Assembly (NCBI RefSeq): GCF_000328475.2
Contig: NC_026483.1
Span: forward strand, 1 to 64,000
From: Mycosarcoma maydis
Lineage: Eukaryota > Basidiomycota > Ustilaginomycetes > Ustilaginales
Length of the DNA stretch: 64,000 nt
Direction: 5' to 3'
The notes under the pieces are model-generated. The model worked only from the letters and a program-made list of their open reading frames with translations, was not told the origin of the DNA and searched no databases. This document shows, one piece after another, positions 50,584 to 62,000 of this stretch. A program made the position numbers and the translations under genes. Numbering within the stretch: position 1 is the stretch's first letter; each line of letters begins with the position of its first letter.

Positions 50584-51882
50584 ATGTCTTCGCTGTACCA
50601 AAAAATTCGATCGGTGCCATTTGACGTGCTATGGCGAACCGCACTAGTGCGCCTTCCACGCGCTGTCCCCCTCTCGACACTCAAATGGACATCACCAGAT
50701 GGACCGCACCCCTTTGTCTTTCACCTGCCGTCCAGGTCCAAGGACTATACGATCCCACTCCACATCTTCGTTCCACAAAGCTTGTACGACAATCTCCCAG
50801 CAGAGGGTGCGCCAGTCTTGGTCGATTTTCACGGAGGAGGCTTTTACCTCGGATCATGCCTGGAACAAGCTCCCTTTTGTTCACACATGGCTAGAGCACT
50901 CGATTCAATCGTGATCAGCGTCGACTACCGAATGGGACCATTCCATCGCTTCCCGGCTGCGATTGAGGATGGTGAAGATGTTCTCAGTGCCATCCTCGAC
51001 AAAGACTTTGCCGGATACTTGTCTCTGCGTCAAGCAATAGTAGCCAGAATAGAATCCGAGAAAGCAAAGATTGCAAAGGGAGGAGCCATAGCTACCAACG
51101 AGGAGCATAGCAAGGAGTTGCAGGAGGGCAACGTCGAGCAGATCTCAGTGCCTTCGCCTTTGAAAAGGTCCACACGATTGTCGTCCGCGACGGGCGCACA
51201 ATTGAGTTTTGACTTTGATTCAACTAAAGTAGCTGTCTCCGGCTTCAGCTCTGGCGGAAATCTAGCGCTCAATCTAGCGCTTCACATCAAGCCTCCCGAG
51301 CTAGAGACTGAATGGCCGAGCAAGTTTGCAAAAGATTATCCAACCCCTATCCCATTGTTGCTTTTCTACCCTTCGTTCGATCTTCGCCAGTTGCCATCTC
51401 AAAGATCTCGTCCAGAACACATGGGGCTTCCATCTGCATTCTGGACTCAAGTCGCCGACTCACTCGCACCCACTTATGCTGAGCGAGATCAAACGGCGCA
51501 TCCACGTGTTTCTCCTGGACTTGCTTCGCTCGAATCGCTGCATCCGGCCGCGCGCATGTTCTTGGTGCTATGCGAGCTAGACACACTGGCTGAACAATCT
51601 AAGCGGTGGGTAGCCAAGGTTCAGGCGCATCAGAGGACCGAGCATCTGGTCGTTGAGGATGTGGCGAACATGAAACACGGCTGGACTCAGATGCCCGATG
51701 GCTGGCTCTCACCGGAGGAAAAAAAGGCAAAAGAGGCTGTATTTGCGAAAGCAACCGCTTTCGTCAAGTGGGCTTGGAGCGGATCCGAAGAGCAGGACAA
51801 GCCCGAATCAGAGCTTGTGATTCCACAAAAGGATACAGGCGAAGCACAGACTACCGAGATATCGCCAGAAGAGCTGGCCTGA
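50584..51882 (+). CDS. Alpha/beta-hydrolase of the hormone-sensitive-lipase type
   Basis: Esterase or lipase of 432 aa in one exon. It has the oxyanion-hole motif HGGGF (83-87), the nucleophile elbow GFSSGG with Ser222, Asp333 in CELDTL and His365 in MKHGW, all in the right order for the alpha/beta-hydrolase-3 family. An insert of about 60 residues (150-210) lies between the core strands and may form a lid. There is no signal peptide, so it is probably intracellular; a weak hydrophobic N-terminus could touch membranes. Substrate unknown. The acidic C-terminal 40 residues are not conserved. Its stop lies 111 nt from that of the next, convergent gene. Confidence 0.85.
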   Translation: MSSLYQKIRSVPFDVLWRTALVRLPRAVPLSTLKWTSPDGPHPFVFHLPSRSKDYTIPLHIFVPQSLYDNLPAEGAPVLVDFHGGGFYLGSCLEQAPFCSHMARALDSIVISVDYRMGPFHRFPAAIEDGEDVLSAILDKDFAGYLSLRQAIVARIESEKAKIAKGGAIATNEEHSKELQEGNVEQISVPSPLKRSTRLSSATGAQLSFDFDSTKVAVSGFSSGGNLALNLALHIKPPELETEWPSKFAKDYPTPIPLLLFYPSFDLRQLPSQRSRPEHMGLPSAFWTQVADSLAPTYAERDQTAHPRVSPGLASLESLHPAARMFLVLCELDTLAEQSKRWVAKVQAHQRTEHLVVEDVANMKHGWTQMPDGWLSPEEKKAKEAVFAKATAFVKWAWSGSEEQDKPESELVIPQKDTGEAQTTEISPEELA

Positions 51883-51993
51883 TGCACGCACACACTTGCA
51901 AGATTGGCAAACGAAAACAAAGGTGACTGGATCGAAGAAAGGAGGGTATATGTGCCAGTCAGCGCAGAAAGAAACGGGGGACATTACTCGGGA

Positions 51994-52523
51994 CTACATA
52001 GCGGAAGAAACGGTTCGAGAGCCAAAAAGCCCGTCCATAGCCTGCAGAAGTTCTTCAGGTGTACACTTGGGTCGAGGTCCCTGCTTGCGGTCGTTGATGT
52101 CGATGCCCACCTTGGACCACGCTTCGACGAGCTCGGTTTCGCGGTAGCTGGGCAGCTCGTTGGCAGCACAAGCAGGCTTTTTGGGAATGCGAGCAAAGAT
52201 GCGGCCTAAAAAGTTGGCCTTAGTACGAGGTGCTGTAACGGTGACAGTCGAGTGGGGTCTTGGCTCATAGGCGGGAGGGCTGCCAAGCGACTCGCTAGAC
52301 GCCTGCGATGCAACGAAATCAAAATTGGTCGGGTGAAAGGCGGTAAGGCACTGCTCGGACAGGCGTATGGGCCAAAACAGGTTGAGACTTAAGATGCGCT
52401 TACCTTTGTGCTCGAAGAATCAATGTTGATGTATTCCGCTTGCTTGCAGATGCAAATCTCGTACTCGGTCACCACTGGCTTAGCAGTGGATTGCGAAGTG
52501 GAGAGTCCTTCGAAGATGCACAT
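51994..52523 (-). CDS. Small two-exon gene of unknown function
   Basis: A two-exon gene: 52523-52404 and 52302-51994, with a 101-nt intron (GTAAGC at 52403, CAG ending at 52303), phase 0. The product is 142 aa, starting MCIFEGLSTSQSTAKPV and ending with a well-formed helix-rich part (RETELVEAWSKVGIDIND, then CTPEELLQAMDGLFG). Codon use is like that of real genes nearby. The frame stays open and protein-like for at least 14 codons above this ATG (PSVTLEPPVFHTIK), so another upstream exon is possible and the true protein may be longer. I recognise no domain; it may be specific to smuts. Confidence 0.6.
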
Positions 52524-53398
52524 CTTGATGGTATGGAAGACTGGCGGCTCGAGCGTAACGCTGGGCTGAGTACGGCGTACTGGAGGTGTTGAGAGGAGTA
52601 AGTCGCGAGTGCTTGTCTGGATGGGATGGCAAAACCTTTTTTGCTCGCTCTTTAATGCTTTTCAGCTCTCACATCCCGTCACAGCGAACTGGAATCGCTT
52701 GTTCCGCAATGAAAACAGCTTTAGATGACGATGACCTCAATGACACTTGCGCTAGCGATGAGCAATGTGACAGGTGTCACAAGTCCACTCTTCAACGAGC
52801 GGAACGATTAGGCAGTTGACACACGCACCCCAACCCCCGCGCCAAAAGCAGCTCTGAGGACTCATAAGTGGGACAGAAACTTCATTCACGATTCTTCACG
52901 ATTGCGCGTGTCAGAAAGCTGATCATCGCTGCAGGCAGCACAACCGGGTCTCACCAATCACCACACAGGGTCAAGCACAAACCTCATTCGCGATATTCGC
53001 GATTCACGTTGCATGTTTCACAAAAAATATTTTCAAGTCTGAGGATCTGATTCGTGATTAGGTATCGAGGTACGTGTTGTGTTGATCCACTTCATGTGCT
53101 CCAAGCCTAGTCCACATTAACTGCCTATCAATGACTGAAGCTCCACCGCTTGTCACTGGCAACATACTGTTTAGGGTGAATTTCGCATCTTCGCAGCCCG
53201 TCTTCACACTCACGACTACACATCCCGTTGTTTTGGTCGCACCGCATGGACTTTGTTTCTGGGTCAAGTCGAGGTGATCCCGGTTGGCGAAACAGCACAA
53301 AAAACACAAAGATTCACGATGGCTTTTGGGATTACACGACGCGTGCCTTTTGAGCAATCGAGAAATGCAGCGGATCGGGTTAAAAAGCTGCAAGCGTC
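52524..53398. other. Intergenic region
   Basis: Contains repeats at 52884-52903, 52985-53009 and 53050-53059 and an inverted repeat TGTGAC-AGGT-GTCACA at 52766-52781. Possible upstream exon of the small gene to the left. Nothing else is supported. Confidence 0.45.
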
Positions 53399-54417
53399 TC
53401 AGACGTTGCAAGTGCCTGACTTCTTGGTCAGATGAGCATGTGTGGTGGGACGTTGGTGGCTGGCTACAAACGGATGAACAGACGACCTCCTCGAGCCTCC
53501 AATGCCGCAAACAGCAGCGTTGGGAGTGTATCCATCGGGAGCAGGGCCGTTGTTTGAGGCATCGTAATGGCCCTCGAAAGTAGTGTTCGGCTCATCCTTC
53601 CTCTGACAACCAGTTCGGTCGATGTGAGCCTTGGAGCATCTCACACGTCGAGGCCTGCCCTTGAAAGAAACCGAGTTACCCCATTCGTTCATTCTCCACT
53701 TGCAACCAGGCTGCAGATCCTCGGGCAGGTTCGCGCAGCCGGCAGCATCCTGATCGAGCCCGCCGTATTGCTTGCCCCACTTGGAAATATCGCTGCCCTT
53801 CCACTGAGCACTACAGCCCTGGGTCATGGCACCGATGCCCATACCAGGCACCAGAATGTCGAGGCCGTCCTGAGTGACATCGCCACCGTCATTGATGACT
53901 TGGTAGAACAGCGTGTTGACTTTGCCGCGCTTGGAGCTGGCAGTTTCAGCGAACTCGAGCACATAACAGGCACATTCGCTGTCCTTTTCCGTGGTGCTGC
54001 TCATAGCAGCAAATGCGTATCCAATCGTAGGGTTGATCTTATCAGTCCATGGCTGCTGACAGCTACACTGGAACTCTTTGCCTCCACCGCAGCCTGAAGA
54101 GTTGGGGTCATCCCGCCTGGGACCGGTGACGATCGTCTTGCCGTCTGCTAGACAAGTGACTGCGGGATTGTAAACGGGTGCCTTACCCAGCCAACTGGCA
54201 CTTGGCTGCAAATCCGAGGAGGTTGACAGAACAAAGAACGCGAGTGTTAGCGAACCGACCTTGACTCACTCTATCGAGAAGCTAGGCTGTCCAAACTTAC
54301 CTTGCAGCAGTCCCAATACATGGTCGCATCCGTAGACTCTACGACCGGCGCAAAGAGTCCGATGCTCGAAGCAAGCAAAACGACGAGGACGGTTGACTTG
54401 TGAGAAGAAAACACCAT
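53399..54417 (-). CDS. Secreted GH45 endo-beta-1,4-glucanase, two exons
   Basis: Cellulase of glycoside hydrolase family 45, 307 aa. Exon 1 is 54417-54301, the 95-nt intron runs from GTAAGT to TTTGCAG (54300-54206), and exon 2 is 54205-53399. Exon 1 encodes a signal peptide (about 1-28) and ends in the family signature MYWDCCK with catalytic Asp36; exon 2 continues PSASWLGKA. The second catalytic acid is probably Asp155 in LDILVPGMGIG. Many cysteines in CxC and CxxxC spacing fit the compact disulfide-rich GH45 fold, and KWGKQYGG and GCKWRMNEW are typical. The last ~60 residues are not conserved. U. maydis has a few GH45 genes; this one is shorter than the 393-aa Egl1 I remember, so I give no symbol. 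Confidence 0.9.
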
Positions 54418-56056
54418 CTTGAAGTAAGAAGAAGAAGCTAGCTAGCTGAAGATTTAAATGTCCTTCAGGGTGTATGAGGCTGAAGGATAGAAAAGACTGT
54501 TGCCTATCAAAGGAAGCAGCGAAAGTGAGGAAGGAGCGAGTGAACTTGAAAACTGGTGCAAGTATAAGAGGATGAGCCGGGTCAACCGATCTCGAAGGCG
54601 ACTTGCACAGCAGGTCGTTGGGAAGAAGGATCAGGAAGGAAGTGTGATAAAATGAACAGGATGTAATGGAAAGCAGAGTCAGGGGCGAAATGCATTGTTG
54701 CGAAGGGGAGGCTTTATATGCTTGATCAGGCAAGCAGCTCGACGATTAAAGCGAAAGGAGGACCAGCGTAGGGTGGGTCAGGTTGTGTTACTTCATTAAA
54801 CCATCCATTGGCTGATTATCATGTTCTATATGGCTTTACACAAGAACCTATCGTCTCGAAGGAGTGCGTGCTCAAAGACCGTGCTGTCTCGAAGCTACTT
54901 TGCCGTCTTGCTGGATCGTCGTTGCACTCTGGATAGTGAGACAATTGCTTATAATCAAGATCTAGAGCCTGGTCTAAAGCCTGGCTTTGATGTGACGAAG
55001 TGCTTTCCCTATCGTATCTCATCTGCAACAGCCCAGGCTGGTCGAGTACCTGGTGGGCTCAGCGCCAAAGGTGGGCAAGTTGAAATGCAATGGTAAGGGC
55101 GTGACAACAAAGGCAATCGGACCGATGCCTCCGATTGACTGCAGGACGTCTTATGAGAACATATCCCATCGGATCTCGACCTCGACGCTGACATCATGAG
55201 ACTTTCTGCAGCAACATTGGCAAGGTACGAGATACAATGTCGGTTTCAAGCTGAGTCCGGAATCGATGTCCAGCCAGAATGAGGTTGCGGCAGTAGGCAC
55301 TATCACGATTGCCGACCGAGTGTGACTGTCTTTTGTCGGGCGTCCGATTGGCTTGGCAAGCACGGGCAAGAAAGTGCAGCGCGGGCTCGTGTATCGACAC
55401 CCGTCGTCAAAAACGGGAGGATATCATACTGTCTTCAATCCTGTAGCAGTTCCGAGGTACAAAAGTCTCGTCGAGTATTTGTGAATCAAGAAACGACGAA
55501 CGAGAAACGTCGAACCAAAAAGGAACCAAAAAAAAAAAAAAAAATGGAAGTAGAATCGGGGTATGCCGACTACCGATCTGACTTATGATCGATCACGCTT
55601 CACCATTATATATGGGAGGGATTTCGTGACTTGGGCGTTGTGTGCTCTTGTGCTGTGCTGTGACCGAATTTTTCTTCGCGTCGCGGAAGGGAGAGCGGAA
55701 GGAAAGAAGACGCTGGGATCATCATCCAAATTCGCATCCATCTGCTTTTGTGTCACTCTTTTCGCTTCGTCCGACATCCGTTTAGCTACCATCATCTCTC
55801 GGCTGGGTCACTCCTTTTCGCTTCAAAGCACATCACATTCAAAACTGCAGGGCGTCGTCTACTTGGAAACGCACCCATCACACGCTCATCACCATCACGA
55901 CCGCACGCGGTGGTGTCAACTGGCATGCTCGTCCGGGGTTTTCCTTAGAACAGCCGCACGCACCATTCATGCCTCAGATCTAGGAGTCTTGTACCCAACA
56001 CGCGTACTTCCAGCCTTACGAGGGCTTACTTGCACGCCGTCTTCAATATCATCACG
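54418..56056. other. Divergent intergenic region between endoglucanase and NUP192
   Basis: No supported gene in 1.6 kb. TATAAAG on the minus strand at 54713-54719 could be the endoglucanase TATA box. An A-run of 17 lies at 55528-55544. From about 55740 the sequence looks like the NUP192 leader; its frame is open only from 56030. Confidence 0.5.
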
Positions 56057-59000
56057 ATGGCTGTCCTTCCTACCACCTCCTCTTGGAACGCCGCTCGCGG
56101 CATCGCCGTCTTCGAGCCCGCACGCTTCGAGCGCCTACACCGGCTCATCACGGAAGCTGCATCCAACCCTGTCCGAATCTCACGCTCGAACGACTGGTTC
56201 GTGACCATCGATCGCAGCCGCTCTGACCTTGCAGACCTCGGCAAGGTCCGTCCACCATCCGATGTCGAGCGCAAAGAGATCGAGTCCGGCAAGATCACAA
56301 TCAGCGGCAACACGCAAAGCCTCAACCCTGACTTTGCGCAGCAGTCGCTCTTGCTGGCTCGCGAATTGGTCGTCTCGGAGCACTTTGCTGCTTCTTTGCT
56401 CCAGCAAGGTCTTGCTGGTCGTGCAAAATGGGGCCGTCCCGCCGTCGAGGTCGCTTGCATCCTCTATCACCGCGAACGACTTGCATTGCTTGCGTGCCTC
56501 AAGGAGCTACTCCGTAATGCACTCACCATGCCTTTTGACGAAGACCTAGAAGCCCAACGCATGGGTCTCAAGATGGAACAACTCGTCGAATCGCTCGTCA
56601 GCATCGAGGCTTCGGTCGGCTCCACTTCCACATCCACACGCAAGCTCACGCTTGCCGAAAGGATCCTCGCTGAAATTGACAACGTCAAACAGTCCACTGC
56701 ACATGTCAAGGCATCTCTCGAATCGCCTGGCTCCAACATCGCAAATCAAGGCATCCAGACACAAACGTCCAACTTCTTCGGTCTTGGTAGTAGCCAAACC
56801 GCAAAACAGCCATCATCCACATCCACTGCCAGCGGTGGCAGACTCAGCGATGAGATCCAACTTGACCGTCTTGGATGGCTGCGCGAAGAACGACGCGAAC
56901 TTGGTCACCTGCTTTACTTGCTGTCCATCTCGTCTCTTCTAACAACCTCCAACATTTTGGCCATCCTCCGTTGGCTGGCTGCCGTCTCGGCAGAAACGTA
57001 CGATGAGATGACCATCTACGTCCTCACTGCCCTCTTGGGGGCGATCGATGCAACTCCAGATGCAAGAGCCGCCATGGCGGATCGCGCAAGTCGAGGCACA
57101 CTCCGCAACACTGTCGAAGCGCTGCTCGACGACGAGTCGTTTATCACAGTCACTCACGCCGAGATTACTCGCAAACACTGGGCCCTTGGCGAGCTCAACA
57201 GTGCTGTTGCTCTTCAATGGTCCATCTTCTTGGTGGAAGCATTTTCACGTAACCCGACCTATCGCACCCAGCTTTCTATTTCCGAAGAGCAGATCCAAGA
57301 TCTTGTGCTCCAGTCCATCACCGGCTCATCCCTCTCCAAGGACTCGAAAGCCACAAGTGGCGAGGAAGGTCCTACTGGCGGCGCCTTCATTTTCCTGGTT
57401 GTGCGTGTCCTAGCCTTTCGCCAAAAGACCATCGACGCGCTTTTTGGCGAGGAAGAAGGCGCGCTGACGGCTGAGGCTGACACTGCTGCTGGCGATGTCA
57501 TCGACATCAATGCTTGGGAAGATGAGGTGGACGCCGAGTTCCGTGAGTACGTTGTACAGCAGATCCACAACCTTGCTCTCGGTACCACTTCGGTCATGCT
57601 GCCCATGCTGCGTCGCATCCAACGTTCGGAAGAGGATGCCGCCTTTGCCCTCTCGCGAGCTGTCAGTGCACGAGGCAGCACATCCGCACCTCCAGAGCGT
57701 CGATACGACATCGAGGCGCTCTTCGACCTAATTGCCCTGCTCTGCCGTGGCCGACCCGAAGCTGGTCTGCCTTTCTGGGTCGGATCTGACAACCGCCCCA
57801 CACGCTTCCTCGCATGGGCCATCGATGTCCGCGAGCCAGGTCACCAGCGTGCCTTGCTCAACATGCTCGCCGCCATGTCTTCGGGTCCTCAGAGCGCCAG
57901 TCAGGCATATGCGCTGCTTGACCAGGAGAGCAGCCAAGCCGGAGCTACCGGCGAAGGCCGCCTCGTCTCCTGGAGCCGTTTCTTCGAATGGATCACCTAC
58001 TACATCGACACGTTCCACCAGGCCGTCAACACATCATCGTTCCATGCATCCAGCTACCAGACACTGGCCATGCCAAAGAATGAAGAGACGCTCTTGATCG
58101 GCTTTGTGCGACTCTTCCGCAACGTTGTCTACTTTTCGCATCCAGCTCGCGACGCTCTGCTCCAGAACTCATCCTACAACGCGCTGGACAAGCTCTTTAC
58201 GCTCCTCACCTGCCCCATTCCGGTCGAGCTCAAAGCAAGCATTCTCGACGCCCTGTCGGCTTTCCTGCATCTCTCGTTGAGCAATCCTGCCGCTCAAGCC
58301 CGCTTCTCTTCAATCGCGACACAGCTGTGGGACCGCTTTGACGAGTGTGGCTTGATCCCCTCGGACGATGCTGCTGCAAGGTCGCGTCTCAACAGCAACA
58401 CAAATGCATCCGGTTCGTTTGGTCCCGCCTTCAAGCCGCTCGCTTCCAGGGGCGTCCTGTACGAGCTGGAAAACTTCGAAGTGCCTCTCCGCACCTTTCC
58501 TGGTTCCACCAGCTTTGTCAACTTTCTTAAAGCGCTCGTCCAGCTTCCTTCCGGCACGCTTGCTGCCGGTTCCAACGCGTTGACAGATGCTCCTTTGACG
58601 TCCGCAACCAATGCCAATCCCTTCAGCACCATTGTTTCCTACGACCAGCAGGCGCAGCAGCAGATTCAAGGATCAACACAGCCAGTATACCAGCAGCAAC
58701 AGCGCAGGCAGACCCGTTCTGTCGAACCCTACGTCGATTTTGTCATTGACCATGTCTTTCTCAAAGCACGAACGCGTGACTACGTTGAGCCCGCGGAACA
58801 ATGGCGTGTTGTGGCCTCATGTCTCGACTTTGTCGAGCGTTCCTTGCGTTCATACGACTTGGCAGCCCTTCTCCGTAGCAGCGAACGAGCAGATGCTGTG
58901 ACAGACCCAGCTTTGCTGACCCAGCTCGCGTCGCATCCCGGCTTCTTCCTGATGCGTCGCATCTTAACGGGATCCAAGATGGTTGGTGAAATGCTTGGCA

Positions 59001-62000
59001 TCCTGGTTCCCGGCTCGGGCCTTGGAGCCTTCGAGGCCATCAATCAGAACCGTGCAAGTACTTTCTTTTATGGCACATCCGTTCGACACGTCCTCAGCAT
59101 CCTCGACCGTGTGCTTCGATACCAAGATCTCTTTGTGCAGGTTCTCATTCCGACATTGGTCGACACCACCCTGAACGGCGTCCAGCTACCTTTTGACGTC
59201 TCGACCCGCGTCGGCAACTCGGGCTCGTACAGCAGCTTTGATGTTCAGCTTTTGCATGCCCACGAGTCAGTCGTGCAAATCGCACTACTTATCAACTGCG
59301 TTCGCGACGATGTCGCATTGCTGTCGGTTCGCTTGCTTGGACTCATCGCGCGCACAGCCGCCTTCAGCGCTGTCGACCGTTTTGGCGAGATGGGCTACCG
59401 CCGCAAGATGAACCGTCTCGTCGGCTTGTTGGAGATGAGCGACGAGGCAAGCCGAGTCAGGGCAGGCTATGTTGCAAGGCTGGAAGCTGAGTCTTCGGGT
59501 GACGCCGGAAGTGCAAAGATGCTTGAATCTCTCAACGGCCTCGCTGGAGGATTACAATCAGACGAGGACGAAGACGCAGATCTGCAGGCGTCCAACGGCA
59601 GGCTGGACGGCATCACTGCTCTAGCATCTAGCGATGCCGTGGAGGCCATTCAGATTGCTATTGTCAACCTTCTGCTTGCTGGCACCGAGCTCAATCAGCC
59701 CGCTCCCAACGTTGCCCACCTCTTGCTTGGCTACGACTTGCGGGCCGTGCGACCTGAAGAGCAGGTCATCGTTGATCCCGATGCACAGACTACTGCGCCG
59801 AGCGCCATTCATGTCATTCTAGCTCTCCTCCGTCCCGAGTCCGATGGCGATGGTGCTTCTTTCCTCAGTCTGGCGGAGCGATCGCCCAGCTTTGCAGAAA
59901 AATGCTTCTCCCTCATTCTGCGCCTTTGCACTCATCCATTTACAAGTGCGGCGACACTTCGTTATCTGCGCACCAAAGAGGACTACGTGGTCCAGCAGTT
60001 GCGAAGCATATCGCTGGTACCTGCTGAGCGTGGCGCCTTGACCGAAAGCTCAGCTGCTCTCGGCTTGGTGCAATTTGCCGATGGGCAAGCTATCGAAACG
60101 ACGATCGACCGCGTCACTGCTTCACTGCGTATGCGCGCCTCGCTGCTCGAGCTCACTGCGCTCGAGTTGCATTCGCTACTCAACGCCGGCATGCAGTCGC
60201 GAGCAGCGAGGGTTGTTGCTGCTCTTTTCGGCTCCAACGCCACCGCTGGCGGAGGAAATGGTATCGATGCAGATGGCAGCATCGACGAGGACGAGCTCTT
60301 GCTCGGCACCGAACGCGATTTTCGCCTCGGTGCTGGTGGCGCCGAAATTCGATCGTTCGGTGGTGTACGCTTGCTAGAGATCCTGCAGAGCCTCGACTTT
60401 GAGTGGCACGACGACCGGGAGGCACTTGGTCAAAACATTACCGTCATCACCCCGGAGCAGCTCGATCTAGCCAAGCGACCCGACGCTGCTGTTGGACCTC
60501 GACTTTATGATCTTTCCGCGGTTCTTGCTATTCTTGTGCGAGAAAAGACGATTCTCCAACAGAAGGGCAATCTGCGCGACGCAGGTCAGGCCAATCCCTT
60601 CTTGGAACAAGCCGCTTTCGTGCTTCAGTGGGCTTCAGCACAGAACGCCAAGAAGGCGGTCGCCTTCTCGCGTAGACGTGTGCTGCAGGCGTGGCGACAC
60701 ACGCTTGACATGGTGCTCGCAAGGGCTGCGGGTCTGCTTCGCACAGAGGTTCGATCCGGCCTCATGTTTGACTGTCTGTCAGAATTGCTTCCGCGCATTT
60801 CGACGCCTTCGACCGACGCTGGCGCTCTGGATGCGCCATCTGCCGACCTCGTCGCTGGCGCCGTGCTCTCGCTGCTTACGTCGCTGCGACAGCATCGTGT
60901 CGAGTTGACGACAGGGGCACTCGACCTCGAGACAGTCGATGCTCTTCCCACGGACCGACTGCTCACGACGCTGCGGGCCCTCATCGACTCGATTCTGAGA
61001 CTTGAGACCACAACACTGGCTCGCGGCAACCTCTACTCGGCCCTGATCAACTTCCTTCAGCTGGTCAAGTCTGGAAGCGGCGCCGATGCCAGCGATGAGA
61101 CTGGCGCCAATGATGGTGCTTCGATTGTGGCGACCGACGTTGACGATACCATGTCCGTGGGCGGTGCCTCGACGACCATCACCAACATTTTTGGCGGACG
61201 CACGCAGACGAGCAGCCTGGAGGCGCGCACTCGAACCCTGCTGCTTTCGTATCTTGAACGTCTGATGGATGTGCTGGGTCGCGATGCGCTGGATGCCAGC
61301 GATCTGTCCAAGACAATTGCTTTCACGCTGCTCGACAAGCTGTGTGCGCTCGATGCGCCGCCTTCATCTGGCTCCTCGTCCCGTCGCGGCGGATCGAGGT
61401 GCCTTGATCTGCTGGACCGCAAGGGCTACATTAAAAGCTTTGTCACAGCGCTGCGTGATTCGGACCTGGCTTTGCAAGAGACTCTGCGTCCCGACCCTGC
61501 CAGCCTGAACTCACTCTACGTCTACGAAGCACGTCTCGCCTTCTTCAACCGCATGGCCCAGTCTCGCGACGGTGCTGAGCGCCTACTTAACGCCAAGATC
61601 TTTGACGTGCTTGCGCAGTCCGACTACCTGGCAGCACGCCCCGATCAAGATCAAGAATTTGTCGATTTTGACAGCTTCCTGCCTGCAGCTACGGAGCGTT
61701 ACAATGCGATGCTGACACCGGTGCTCCAGCTGACGACGAGTATCCTCGCCAGTACTTCGGCAGGAGCAGCGAGCCAAGGAGCTTTCGGCATTACCAAGGC
61801 ATTGTCATCCACCTCGGCATCTTCAGCTCCTCGTCATGCTTTGGCGCTCTTGACCGCGCACCGAGACACGCTCCTCACCGTCCTCCGCGCGCCTCTGCAA
61901 GAGTTCTGCTCGTTTGCCCAGCTTGGTCAAGCTCATCTGGTGGTCGCCATCTTTGTGCTGATCATGTCCTCGCTCGACGACGACGCGCAACAGGCGCCTA

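Noticed and set aside
53399..54417. Naming the GH45 enzyme egl1
   Set aside because: The U. maydis Egl1 I remember has 393 aa; this protein has 307. Paralogue identity is open.
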